A DNA stretch of 18,222 nucleotides from JARRNJ01 sp037385045 (GCA_037385045.1 JARRNJ010000051.1:1-18222), one strand, 5' to 3'. Shown: positions 1 to 6,930, numbered from the stretch's first letter. Notes: generated from the letters alone by a model not told the origin. Translations and numbers: made by a program.

Positions 1-14
1 GGCGCGGCGGGCAA

Positions 15-53
15 CCGGTGCGTTGCCGCCTGCGGCGGCGAACGCACCCTACG
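15..53 (-). repeat. REP-like palindromic repeat upstream of ilvA
   Basis: Read on the minus strand this begins CGTAGGGTGCG. Its arms GGTGCGTT-GCCGCC (17-30) and GGCGGCGAACGCACC (34-48) are complementary except for one bulged base. The GTAGGGTG head matches the heads of the copies at 8231-8313 and 18165-18195, so I place it in the same loose family of dispersed intergenic palindromes. It lies just upstream of ilvA and may be cut by the window edge. Confidence 0.55.
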
Positions 54-102
54 CGCTGGGTTGGACTATGCAACCGAGCGGCGACTTGATAGTGTAGCTG
101 GC

Positions 103-1623
103 ATGCCAGACCGCTATATCGAAAAGATTCTCAAGGCCCGCGTCTACGACGTGGCCCAGGAAACACCGCTGGACGCGGCTCCGCTTTTGTCCATGCGGCT
201 GGGAAACCGGGTGTTCCTCAAACGGGAGGATTTGCAGCCGGTATTTTCCTTCAAGCTCCGCGGCGCCTACAACAAGATGGTGCAGCTGCCACCGAAGCTG
301 CGCCAGAGCGGCGTCATCGCCGCGTCCGCCGGCAACCATGCCCAGGGGGTTGCGCTGGCGGCCGGCCGCCTGGGGATCCGGGCGCTGATCGTCATGCCGG
401 CGACCACGCCGGACATCAAGGCGCAGGCGGTGCGCAATCTCGGCGGCGAGGCGGTATTGCATGGCGATACCTATGACGAGGCCTATCAGCATGCCGTAGC
501 GCTCGCCGAGGAGCAGCACCTCACTTTCGTGCATCCTTATGACGACCCGGACGTCATTGCCGGCCAGGGCACTATCGCCATGGAGATCGTCCGTCAGCAC
601 AAGGGCGACCTGCACGCCATCTTCGTCCCCGTGGGGGGAGGCGGGCTGATCGCCGGCATCGCGGCCTACGTGAAATATCTCTATCCGGAGGTGAAGATCG
701 TCGGAGTCGAACCCGAGGACGCGCCCTCCATGCACGATGCGCTGCTGCAGGGCGAGCGCATCAAGCTCGATCAGGTGGGAATTTTCGCCGACGGCGTCGC
801 GGTCCGCCAGGTCGGGCGGGAGCCCTACCGCATCGCCCGGGAATGCGTGGACCAGATGGTGTTGGTAGACACCGACGAAATCTGTGCCGCCATCAAGGAC
901 GTGTTCGAGGAAACCCGATCCATCGTCGAACCGGCCGGCGCGCTGGCGGTGGCCGGGATGAAGAAATACGTGGAGCGGACCGGCACCCGGGACCGGGATC
1001 TCGTTGCGGTCAACAGCGGTGCCAATATCAACTTCGACCGGTTGCGGGCGGTGGCGGAGCGTTCAGAGCTCGGCGAGCATCGCGAGGCGCTGCTGGCCGT
1101 GACCATCGACGAACGACCGGGGAGTTTCCTGCGCTTCTGTCAGCTGCTGGGTGAGCGCAGCATCACGGAGTTCAACTACCGTTACGCCAGTCCCGACCGG
1201 GCCCACGTATTCGCCGGTATCCAACTCCGGGACGGTGCCGCGGAGAAGAAGGCGCTGATCGAACAGCTGCGCGCCCATGATTATCCGGTAGTCGATTTGA
1301 GCGGCAACGAAATGGCCAAGTCCCATGTCCGTTATATGGTCGGCGGCCATGCCCCCAAAATGGATGACGAACTGCTCTATCGATTCGAGTTTCCGGAACG
1401 CCCCGGCGCTCTGCTGCGGTTCCTGTCCAGCATGGGGGCGCGCTGGAACATCAGCCTGTTCCACTACCGCAATCATGGCTCGGCCTACGGCAGGGTGCTG
1501 GTGGGGATGCAGGTCGCGGAAGGTGACCGGGCCGAGTTTCAGCGGTTTCTCGACGAGCTGAAATACGCCTATTGGGCGGAAGTCGGAAACCCGGTTTACG
1601 ACCTGTTTCTCGGCCGCATCTGA
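103..1623 (+). CDS. ilvA: Threonine deaminase (threonine ammonia-lyase, biosynthetic)
   Basis: PLP enzyme that converts threonine to 2-oxobutanoate, the first committed step of isoleucine synthesis, in the cytoplasm. The N-terminal catalytic domain has SFKLRGAY with the PLP lysine at about K51, the substrate-binding ASAGNHAQG at 74-82 and the phosphate-binding GGGG loop at 178-181. The last ~180 residues form two ACT-like regulatory domains (about 325-405 and 420-500), typical of the long, isoleucine-inhibited form. Length is 506 aa, close to E. coli IlvA (514). The ATG at 103 is preferred because it aligns with the family N-terminus; a TTG at 61 would add 14 residues that overlap the repeat upstream. 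No clear Shine-Dalgarno is visible. The gene ends at the shared terminator at 1668-1697, and its promoter probably lies outside the window. Confidence 0.96.
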   Translation: MPDRYIEKILKARVYDVAQETPLDAAPLLSMRLGNRVFLKREDLQPVFSFKLRGAYNKMVQLPPKLRQSGVIAASAGNHAQGVALAAGRLGIRALIVMPATTPDIKAQAVRNLGGEAVLHGDTYDEAYQHAVALAEEQHLTFVHPYDDPDVIAGQGTIAMEIVRQHKGDLHAIFVPVGGGGLIAGIAAYVKYLYPEVKIVGVEPEDAPSMHDALLQGERIKLDQVGIFADGVAVRQVGREPYRIARECVDQMVLVDTDEICAAIKDVFEETRSIVEPAGALAVAGMKKYVERTGTRDRDLVAVNSGANINFDRLRAVAERSELGEHREALLAVTIDERPGSFLRFCQLLGERSITEFNYRYASPDRAHVFAGIQLRDGAAEKKALIEQLRAHDYPVVDLSGNEMAKSHVRYMVGGHAPKMDDELLYRFEFPERPGALLRFLSSMGARWNISLFHYRNHGSAYGRVLVGMQVAEGDRAEFQRFLDELKYAYWAEVGNPVYDLFLGRI

Positions 1624-1667
1624 CGCCCGGCCCAGGTCCGCGCGTGCCCCGCGGCGGGGGCTGAAAC

Positions 1668-1697
1668 AAAAAAAGGCCCGCACGTAGCGGGCCTTTT
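1668..1697. terminator. Bidirectional intrinsic terminator between ilvA and the Lys-rich gene
   Basis: A perfect 7-bp GC stem, GGCCCGC (1675-1681) and GCGGGCC (1687-1693), encloses the loop ACGTA. Seven A residues (1668-1674) lie on the left and four T residues (1694-1697) on the right. On the minus strand the A-run becomes a U-run, so the hairpin can end transcription from both convergent genes, and the minus-strand direction looks stronger. Confidence 0.88.
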
Positions 1698-1712
1698 CCG
1701 TAAGTCGGACTA

Positions 1713-2033
1713 TCAACGCTTCTTCTTGGTAGTCCGTTTCTTCTTGGCTGTGGCCTTCTTCTTTCTGGCCGGAGCCTTTTTCTTCTTGGCAGCGGCTTTC
1801 TTCTTCTTAGCCGGAGCCTTTTTCTTCTTCTTGGCAGCGGCTTTCTTCTTCTTGGCCGGAGCCTTTTTCTTCTTGGCAGCGGCCTTCTTCTTCTTAGCCG
1901 GAGCCTTCTTCTTCTTGGCAGCGGTCTTCTTCCGTGCCGGGGCTTTTTTCTTGGCGGTTGCTTTCCGTTTCACTGCAACCTTTTTCTTAGCCGTGGACTT
2001 CTTCTTTGTCGATGCCTTTTTCTTTGTTGCCAT
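1713..2033 (-). CDS. Lysine/alanine-rich histone H1-like DNA-binding protein
   Basis: A 106-aa protein made almost entirely of Lys, Ala, Pro, Thr and Arg in KKKKAPA and KKKKAAA blocks. It has no acidic residues after the start and no globular domain. This composition matches bacterial histone H1-like proteins such as the C-terminal tail of Pseudomonas AlgP and chlamydial HctB, which bind DNA non-specifically and act in nucleoid organisation or regulation. That role is inferred from composition only. The start is supported by a strong GGAGGT (complement of 2039-2044) six bases before the ATG. Residues about 40-97 are near-identical 14-residue repeats, so length may vary between strains without a frameshift. 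The gene ends at the shared terminator at 1668-1697. Low-complexity reading frames can be spurious, but the good ribosome site, AT-rich upstream region and terminator argue that it is real. Confidence 0.85.
   Translation of the reverse strand: MATKKKASTKKKSTAKKKVAVKRKATAKKKAPARKKTAAKKKKAPAKKKKAAAKKKKAPAKKKKAAAKKKKKAPAKKKKAAAKKKKAPARKKKATAKKKRTTKKKR
1743..1916 (-). repeat. Tandem ~42-nt coding repeats in the Lys-rich gene
   Basis: The region encodes about four copies of the unit KKKKAPAKKKKAAA (14 codons), with one extra Lys codon inserted between the second and third units and a last unit that has diverged. Almost all lysine codons are AAG or AAA in runs, giving a strongly purine-biased coding strand. 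Such repeats can gain or lose units by slippage while keeping frame. Confidence 0.8.
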
Positions 2034-2072
2034 GGTTTACCTCCATAGGTAAGTACCGTTTTCCCGCGATTG

Positions 2073-2101
2073 AGTATATAACAGTTATTTCAATTTTCCA
2101 G
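2073..2101 (-). promoter_or_regulatory. Candidate promoter of the Lys-rich gene
   Basis: This lies in an AT-rich patch unlike the GC-rich surroundings. On the minus strand a -10-like TATACT (complement of 2073-2078) follows a poor -35-like CTGGAA (complement of 2096-2101) with 17 bp spacing. The -10 is convincing and the -35 weak. The start site would be near 2066, giving a leader of about 33 nt with the strong ribosome site. Confidence 0.45.
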
Positions 2102-2595
2102 TAAATTTAGAAAATTAGTCCGCAAGTTTTTCAAACCGCTTCGCAATGCAAACGCAACTTCATGGTTGCTTGTCGCAGGTGTCGGCGAGTCTCTTCACCG
2201 TCTTCGCACGCATGCACCGAGTGGTCTTCGTTGTGCCGTCCTGAACGTACAACACGCCGGTGAACAAAATGTGCGAATGAATCGCAGCGACTGCGTTGCT
2301 GCGTGCAAGTGATTTGCGCCGCGCACTGCAACACCTTCGTTAACGGCCAAGGTGTCAGAGAATTTAACAGTCGTGCCCGAAATCCACGTACGTTGCGCCG
2401 CCGATGCATGCAATTACGCGTCTCCGGCGGCCTGAATCAAGGCGGCACCGGTGCCGGTCGCGCGCACGACGGCGGTTGCCGCAGGCGCGCAAACGCTGCC
2501 ATGGCGCGGGTATCGGACGTACGAGAAAGTTGGACAGGAGGTGTGAATCAGCCGCGCGGTTCAGTTGCATGTGCCCGCGGCGCGGATTTCGCAGG
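2102..2595. other. Gene-free stretch, no credible coding sequence
   Basis: The open frames here (for example 2131-2409 and 2195-2413 on the minus strand) are short, have no ribosome site and resemble no family I know. The base composition is lower in GC than the flanking genes. Visible structures are a hairpin ACACCTT/AAGGTGT (2331-2337 with 2349-2355) and a 14-bp palindrome CGGCACCGGTGCCG near 2440-2454. The stretch could hold an unrecognised small RNA or a decayed gene; I cannot support either. Confidence 0.5.
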
Positions 2596-3060
2596 TTACT
2601 CCAGCGCGAGAATGAACTGCCACTGCGCCGCGCTGACGGGCATTACCGAGAGGCGGTTCCCGCGGCGCACCAGCGGCATTTCCGCCAGCTCCGAATCGGC
2701 GTGCTCCTTCAGTTCCTGGAGCGTAATGGTGCGCTTGAGCTTGCGCACGAACTTCACGTCCACCATGTACCAACGGGGGTTGTCCGGGTCGCTCTTGGGG
2801 TCATAGTGCGGATCTTCGGGGTCGAAGGCGGTGAAGTCCGGGTAACCCTGGCGCACGACTTTGGCGACGCCGACGATGCCCGGCTCGTCGCAGTTGGAGT
2901 GATAGAACAGGACCTGGTCGCCGACCTTCATCTGGTCGCGCATCATGTTGCGGGCTTGGTAGTTGCGCACTCCGTCCCAGTGTTCGGTTTTGCCGGGCAT
3001 ACAGGCCAGATCGTCGATGCTGAATTCGTTGGGTTCGGATTTCATCAGCCAGTAGTTCAT
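2596..3060 (-). CDS. EVE domain-containing protein (COG2947, thymocyte nuclear protein 1-like)
   Basis: A 154-aa protein that is a single EVE domain, the PUA-like fold thought to bind modified bases in nucleic acids. It has the family opening NYWLMKSEP (2-10), then HWDGVRNYQARNMM (27-40), VGDQVLFYHSNC (46-57) with PGIVG (60-64), and the C-terminal RLSVMPVS (136-143). Length is normal for the bacterial family. The ATG at 3060 is chosen because family members begin there; the frame stays open upstream but those residues look like intergenic sequence. The gene is 138 bp downstream of the 5-formyl-THF cyclo-ligase and may be the last gene of the zapA block. The exact ligand is not known from sequence. 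Confidence 0.93.
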   Translation of the reverse strand: MNYWLMKSEPNEFSIDDLACMPGKTEHWDGVRNYQARNMMRDQMKVGDQVLFYHSNCDEPGIVGVAKVVRQGYPDFTAFDPEDPHYDPKSDPDNPRWYMVDVKFVRKLKRTITLQELKEHADSELAEMPLVRRGNRLSVMPVSAAQWQFILALE

Positions 3061-3097
3061 CGCATTTGCACCGTTAATGGGTTGACGGGGTTGATCA

Positions 3098-3121
3098 ACG
3101 TTGCACTTTGCAATGCAACGT
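3098..3121. repeat. Small hairpin in the ygfA-EVE gap
   Basis: A perfect 8-bp inverted repeat, ACGTTGCA (3098-3105) and TGCAACGT (3114-3121), with an 8-nt spacer. No T-run follows on either strand, so it is not a standard terminator. It could attenuate or process the minus-strand transcript. Confidence 0.45.
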
Positions 3122-3198
3122 GTCCGTTGCGCGTGCAGTAGTGGAGATTTCCTCGACCGCTTCGCTGTCGTCGGTGGATCCGCGGACGGCCGCAACCG

Positions 3199-3801
3199 CT
3201 AGGCGCCACCTTGCGGTGGAAAATAGAGGTGCGCCTCGGTCGCAACGCCGGCAAGCGGCACGTCCCAGGGTTCGTGCTCGAGGTGCTCCACGCGCTGGAA
3301 TTCGTACGCCGCGCCCAGCAACCGCGGCTTCTGCCAGCGGCTGCGGTGGGTGAGAAAGGCGAAGGTGCGGTCGTAGTAGCCGCCGCCCATGCCGAGGCGG
3401 TTGCAATGGCGGTCGAATGCCACCAGCGGCACGATGACCAGGTCGATGGCCCGCGGGTTGAGCATCTGGCGCACGGGCACCTGCGGTTCCAGTATGCCGA
3501 AACGGTTTGGCGCCAGCGGCGCCTCGGGCCGGAAGGGCGCGAACCACAAGCGATTGTGCCGATAGGGCAGCAGGACCGGAAGGTGAACCCCCTTGCCTGC
3601 ATGCAGCGCCAGATCCATGAGCGGTTCGGGGTCCAGTTCTCCGTTGACGGCAAGATAGAGAGCGATATTGCGGCTGCGTACAAACCACGGGGTGGACGCG
3701 ATGCGCTGACTGGCCGCCCAGGCATACTCCTGCTGTTGTTTCGGCGGCAACGCACGGCGCTGCTTGCGGATTCGGGAGCGTATTTGGGCGCGGTCGGTCA
3801 T
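3199..3801 (-). CDS. ygfA/fau: 5-formyltetrahydrofolate cyclo-ligase (5,10-methenyl-THF synthetase)
   Basis: ATP-dependent enzyme that converts 5-formyl-THF to 5,10-methenyl-THF, returning the inhibitory storage folate to the one-carbon pool. About 200 aa, normal for the family. The basic N-terminal helix (RSRIRKQRR, 8-16), the ELDP segment (55-58) and the signature LGMGGGYYDR (136-145), which binds ATP phosphate, are all present. The ATG at 3801 is chosen; an in-frame GTG two codons upstream (3807) is an alternative, and neither has a strong ribosome site. In E. coli this gene lies directly downstream of the 6S RNA gene and is co-transcribed with it; the same order occurs here. Because serine hydroxymethyltransferase makes 5-formyl-THF when glycine is high, the enzyme connects functionally with the glycine cleavage genes at 11383-16660. 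Confidence 0.95.
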   Translation of the reverse strand: MTDRAQIRSRIRKQRRALPPKQQQEYAWAASQRIASTPWFVRSRNIALYLAVNGELDPEPLMDLALHAGKGVHLPVLLPYRHNRLWFAPFRPEAPLAPNRFGILEPQVPVRQMLNPRAIDLVIVPLVAFDRHCNRLGMGGGYYDRTFAFLTHRSRWQKPRLLGAAYEFQRVEHLEHEPWDVPLAGVATEAHLYFPPQGGA

Positions 3802-3944
3802 ATCCACGGTGTGCGTTCGGCCAGGGAAACCGGCGCCCGCGGCTTGCGCGCCGGGCGGGCGGTTTGCGGAGCGAGACCCGGGGTATATGGCGAGGCCGGC
3901 GGAGTCCTAACACGCCGGCAGCCGTGCTGGAGGGAGGGATTAGG

Positions 3945-4133
3945 TGGCATCCTCCGCCTGTGTCGTTGCGGCCTTCGCCCTTGAACCAATGGTTCAGGTG
4001 GGAACGTCGGCGATGTATCAGGCTTTCCGCTCGCGGCGGACATGCACAACAACATCGGATCTCCATTCCCAGGGTCGGTATCTAGGCTCAAGAAAAATAC
4101 CCAGCCGACTAGCGAACACCGCAGAGGATGCCG
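3945..4133 (-). ncRNA. ssrS: 6S RNA, regulator of sigma70 RNA polymerase
   Basis: It lies between zapA and ygfA on their strand, which is the established location of ssrS in gammaproteobacteria. A 12-bp closing stem is visible, GGCATCCTCTGC (4132 down to 4121) with GCGGAGGATGCC (3957 down to 3946), with one G-U pair. Next to the 5' arm, TGTTCGC is followed at similar spacing by TGAGCC and ATACC, as in E. coli 6S RNA. Near the 3' end ACCTGAACCATTGGTTCAAG (about 3979-3998) matches the conserved E. coli TTGAACCAAGGGTTCAAGG element. Length of about 189 nt fits the family. 6S RNA mimics an open promoter and sequesters the sigma70 holoenzyme in stationary phase. The ends are set from the stem and are accurate to a few bases. 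Confidence 0.88.
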
Positions 4134-4173
4134 AAACCGGGGAACCGGGCTTCGCGGATCGCCTCGCGCCGCC

Positions 4174-4488
4174 TCAGAGTTCCATCTGCTTGCCCTGATT
4201 GAGGGCGGTCTCGATTTTCTCCTGTAGGGTCCGGATGCGCGAGCTGATGGACTGGGCCTGACCTTCCCGCAGGTGCTTGCTCTGCAGGAACTCGTGGGCG
4301 ATGTTCAGGGCCGCCATTACCGCGATGCGTTCAACGCCCACCACCTTGCCGCTGTCGCGAATCTCGCGCATCTTGCGGTCAAGGAAACGGGCCGAGTCCT
4401 GCAGCGCTTCGCGCTCGTCTTCCGGACACGCTACCAGATAATCCTTGTCCAAAATATGGACCGAGACCGGCTGCGTGTCCGCGCTCAC
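4174..4488 (-). CDS. zapA: Cell division protein ZapA
   Basis: A 104-aa FtsZ-ring-associated protein that cross-links FtsZ protofilaments at midcell. The N-terminal head (VSVHILDKDYLVACPEDE, 8-25) is followed by the helix ERIAVMAALNIAHEFLQ (53-69) and a C-terminal coiled coil (about 75-100), the normal ZapA layout and length. The GTG start at 4488 overlaps the stop of the upstream coiled-coil gene as GTGA, so translation is probably coupled. The 6S RNA gene begins about 40 bp after its stop. Confidence 0.94.
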   Translation of the reverse strand: MSADTQPVSVHILDKDYLVACPEDEREALQDSARFLDRKMREIRDSGKVVGVERIAVMAALNIAHEFLQSKHLREGQAQSISSRIRTLQEKIETALNQGKQMEL

Positions 4489-4718
4489 GCACTGCGCTCC
4501 ATGGCGCGCAGCCGGTTGATCATGGCCTCCACCCGCACCCGCACCTGGTCATTCTTTTCGATCAGGGTGGCGCGCTCGTTTGCCAGCGTTTGCTGCTGCG
4601 CACGCAGGCTGCGATTTTCGTCCTTGAGGCGCTCACACACCTCGATCAACTCGGCAATGCGGAATTCCAGCCGGTTGAGATCGAGTTCGGTTGCCGGTGT
4701 CGGTTTGTCGGTTGCCAT
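4485..4718 (-). CDS. ZapB-like coiled-coil protein (TIGR02449 family)
   Basis: A 77-aa protein that is mostly one predicted coiled coil (residues 11-74, with leucine and isoleucine heptads such as LNRLEFRIAELIEVCERL). Small proteins of this type, named TIGR02449 or 'cell division protein ZapB-like', are found upstream of zapA in gammaproteobacteria. E. coli ZapB links ZapA-FtsZ to MatP, but that this protein has the same job is inference from position and shape. The stop overlaps the zapA start by four bases. The ATG at 4718 has no Shine-Dalgarno, and a strong predicted promoter ends only six bases before it, so the gene may be translated from a leaderless mRNA. Confidence 0.85.
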   Translation of the reverse strand: MATDKPTPATELDLNRLEFRIAELIEVCERLKDENRSLRAQQQTLANERATLIEKNDQVRVRVEAMINRLRAMERSA

Positions 4719-4724
4719 GCGACC

Positions 4725-4753
4725 AATATAGAGCGGCTGTATGCGCCGGTCAA
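4725..4753 (-). promoter_or_regulatory. Sigma70-type promoter of the zapA-ssrS-ygfA block
   Basis: On the minus strand the -35 is TTGACC (complement of 4748-4753, 5/6 to consensus) and the -10 is TATATT (complement of 4725-4730, 5/6), with an ideal 17-bp spacer. Only GGTCGC separates the -10 from the ATG at 4718. The usual start site, seven bases after the -10, is therefore the A of the ATG. Confidence 0.75.
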
Positions 4754-4787
4754 TGGGCCCGGTCGGCGTCTATGGCGGCGCGGTCGT

Positions 4788-4801
4788 CAATGTTAACATT
4801 G
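4788..4801. promoter_or_regulatory. Perfect 14-bp palindrome in the divergent zapB-like/ygfB promoter region
   Basis: CAATGTTAACATTG is perfectly self-complementary and AT-rich in a GC-rich 175-bp divergent gap. It lies 35 bp upstream of the minus-strand -35 and 93 bp before ygfB. It has the look of a dimeric repressor or activator site, but I cannot name the protein. Confidence 0.4.
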
Positions 4802-4893
4802 CGCCACAGCCGTCTGGACGGCATTGCTTTGCGGTGGATTTTTCCGCGCCCGCCGGGCGGTATTCGGCGCGGCGCGGCCGGCGGGACAACGCT

Positions 4894-5451
4894 ATGGCAG
4901 ACTCCATTGACTACCCTGCGCTCGGGCGCCTGCTGCAGCGCGCCGGGGCGGAAACCGGGCCCGCCGAGAGCCATGGCATTCTCTGCGGCATGTTGTGTGC
5001 GCAGCACAACGTTGACCGCGGACGCTGGGCGAACGAGTTGTTTGCGGGCGAAGCGGGGGCGTCGGATCTGTTGGCGCGCGAGTTGGCCGATGCGCTGGAG
5101 CCCTTGCGTGAGGAGACGGTGCGGCAGCTGCACGATGAGAGCTTCGGCTTCGAACTGCTGCTACCCGATGATCAGGAGTCCCTGAGATGCAGGGCCCAGG
5201 CCCTGGCGGAGTGGTGTCGCGGGTTTCTCCTGGGGTTCAGCACCCTCGGCGGCGTTCATGCGGGGTTGTCGGGCGATGCACAGGAGGTGCTCGGTGATCT
5301 GGTGCAGATCAGCCGCCTGCAAGGCGAGCAAGGCGTCGAGGACGAACAGGAGGAGCAGTCGCTGGTGGAGATTGTCGAATATGTCCGGGTCGGGGTGTTG
5401 CTGATCTGGGAAGAGTTGCACCCGGCGCCCACGGACCCGCGCCGCCACTGA
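4894..5451 (+). CDS. ygfB: YgfB/YecA family protein (UPF0149)
   Basis: A 185-aa cytoplasmic, acidic, all-helical protein of the UPF0149 family. It has the two typical segments, ESHGILCGMLC near the N-terminus (about 25-35) and EWCRGFLLGF in the middle (about 108-117), and an acidic C-terminal half (EDEQEEQS). The ATG at 4894 gives MADSIDYPALGRLLQ, matching the family start; the open frame upstream is intergenic sequence. It is the first gene of a ygfB-pepP-ubiH-ubiI run, as in E. coli. A YgfB homologue in Pseudomonas aeruginosa has been reported to repress an amidase gene and affect beta-lactam resistance, but the general biochemical role is unclear. Confidence 0.9.
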   Translation: MADSIDYPALGRLLQRAGAETGPAESHGILCGMLCAQHNVDRGRWANELFAGEAGASDLLARELADALEPLREETVRQLHDESFGFELLLPDDQESLRCRAQALAEWCRGFLLGFSTLGGVHAGLSGDAQEVLGDLVQISRLQGEQGVEDEQEEQSLVEIVEYVRVGVLLIWEELHPAPTDPRRH

Positions 5452-5477
5452 AACGGGCGGCGGGTGCGTCGCCGCAG

Positions 5478-6797
5478 ATGCGGAAAATCGTCACGATGAA
5501 TGTCAAAGAGTTTGCCAAACGCCGCCGCCAATTGATGCGCATGATGGGGCCGGATGCGGTGGCGATCATTCCGGCGGCACCCGTCCATGTCCGCAACCGT
5601 GACGTGGAATATCCCTATCGCCAGGACAGCGACTTTTATTATCTGACCGGCTTCCCGGAGCCGGAGTCGGTCGCCGTGCTGCTGCCCGGGCGCAAGCAGG
5701 CCGAGTACGTGTTGTTCTGCCGCGAACGGGATCCGGTCATGGAAACCTGGAACGGGTACCGCGCCGGGCAGGAGGGCGCCTGCGAACTGTATGGCGCCGA
5801 CGACTCGTTTCCCATCGGCGACATCGACGACATTCTGCCGGGCCTGCTCGAGGGGCGCGAGCGAGTCTATTACACGGTCGGTGAGCACCCCGAATTCGAC
5901 CAGCGGCTGTTCGGCTGGGTCAACCGGATCCGCGGCGCGACCCGCCGTGGCCTGCGGGCGCCCGAGGAGTACGTGTCGCTGGAGCATCTGGTCCATGACA
6001 TGCGCCTGTTCAAGTCCAAGGCCGAGGTGAGGAACATGCGCGAAGCGGCCCGCATATCGGTGGAGGCGCACCGGCGCGCCCTGCAGGTGTGCCGTCCGGG
6101 CATGGCCGAGTACCAGGTCGAGGCGGAGTTTCTGCACAATTTTCGCATGAACCGCGCCGAGCCTGCCTATCCGCCCATCGTCGGCGGCGGGGCCAACGGC
6201 TGCATCCTCCATTACACGGAAAACACCGACGAGCTGAATGACGGCGACCTGCTGTTGATCGACGCCGGCGCCGAGTACGACTACTACGCCGCCGATATCA
6301 CGCGTACGTTCCCGGTCAACGGCCGCTTCACGCCGAGCCAGCGGGCCGTCTATGAAGTGGTGCTGGCGGCCCAGGAGGCGGCCATCGCCAAGGTCCGCCC
6401 GGGCAACCACTGGAACGAGCCGCACATGGCCGCCGTCGAGGTGCTCACCGAAGGGCTGCTGGAACTGGGCCTGCTCAAGGGCAAGGCGCGCCAGCTGATC
6501 AAGAACGAGGCCTACCGGCGTTTCTACATGCATCGCACCGGCCATTGGTTGGGCATGGACGTGCACGACGTGGGCGACTACAAAGTCGGTGAGGAATGGC
6601 GCGTGCTGGAGCCCGGCATGGTGCTTACGGTCGAACCGGGCCTTTATATCCCCGCGAACAGCAAGGGCGTGGCCAAGAAATGGTGGAACATCGGCATCCG
6701 CATCGAGGACGACGTGCTGGTCACCAAGGACGGCGCCGAGGTGCTCACGGCCGGGGCGCCGAAGCAGGTCGACGACATTGAGGCGTTGATGGGGTAG
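5478..6797 (+). CDS. pepP: Xaa-Pro aminopeptidase (aminopeptidase P II)
   Basis: Cytoplasmic dimanganese peptidase that releases the N-terminal residue from peptides whose second residue is proline. 439 aa, as in E. coli (441). The N-terminal domain contains EYPYRQDSDFYYLTGF (44-59). The C-terminal pita-bread domain carries all five metal ligands: D262 and D273 (IDAGAEYDYYAADITRTF), H356 (HRTGHWLGMDVHD), E386 (TVEPGLY) and E410 (GIRIEDD). Two starts are possible, ATG 5478 and ATG 5496 (NVKEFAKRRRQ). Both fit the family N-terminus and neither has a clear ribosome site. The gene starts 26 bp after ygfB and is probably co-transcribed with it. Confidence 0.95.
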   Translation: MRKIVTMNVKEFAKRRRQLMRMMGPDAVAIIPAAPVHVRNRDVEYPYRQDSDFYYLTGFPEPESVAVLLPGRKQAEYVLFCRERDPVMETWNGYRAGQEGACELYGADDSFPIGDIDDILPGLLEGRERVYYTVGEHPEFDQRLFGWVNRIRGATRRGLRAPEEYVSLEHLVHDMRLFKSKAEVRNMREAARISVEAHRRALQVCRPGMAEYQVEAEFLHNFRMNRAEPAYPPIVGGGANGCILHYTENTDELNDGDLLLIDAGAEYDYYAADITRTFPVNGRFTPSQRAVYEVVLAAQEAAIAKVRPGNHWNEPHMAAVEVLTEGLLELGLLKGKARQLIKNEAYRRFYMHRTGHWLGMDVHDVGDYKVGEEWRVLEPGMVLTVEPGLYIPANSKGVAKKWWNIGIRIEDDVLVTKDGAEVLTAGAPKQVDDIEALMG

Positions 6798-6807
6798 AAG
6801 AACAGAG

Positions 6808-6867
6808 CAAAGGGAAAAGGGAAAAGGGAAAAGAAACCAGTCTTTCATCTTTTCCCTTTTCCCTTTG
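6808..6867. repeat. Purine/pyrimidine inverted repeat between pepP and ubiH
   Basis: The left arm CAAAGGGAAAAGGGAAAAG (6808-6826) is perfectly complementary to CTTTTCCCTTTTCCCTTTG (6849-6867), a 19-bp stem with a 22-nt loop. The left arm is made of tandem GGGAAAA units. The arms could form a hairpin in the operon mRNA. The sequence type resembles dispersed intergenic repeats rather than a classical terminator. Confidence 0.75.
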
Positions 6868-6930
6868 CCCTTGTCACAAGTAACCACGCCACCTGGCAAC
6901 CTGCCGCCGTTGGAGGGAACGAATACCGAC

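Noticed and set aside
1743..1916. CRISPR-like direct repeats
   Set aside because: The repeats are contiguous coding units without spacers and belong to the Lys-rich protein.
1726..2052. Plus-strand frame of Phe/Ala/Leu repeats that looks like a membrane protein
   Set aside because: It is the exact complement of the Lys-rich gene, which has a ribosome site, promoter and terminator on the minus strand.
2131..2413. Two overlapping small minus-strand frames (92 and 72 codons)
   Set aside because: No ribosome site, no known domain, and codon use unlike the neighbours.
4793..4821. Plus-strand promoter for ygfB using TTAACA as -35
   Set aside because: No acceptable -10 is found 16-18 bp downstream.
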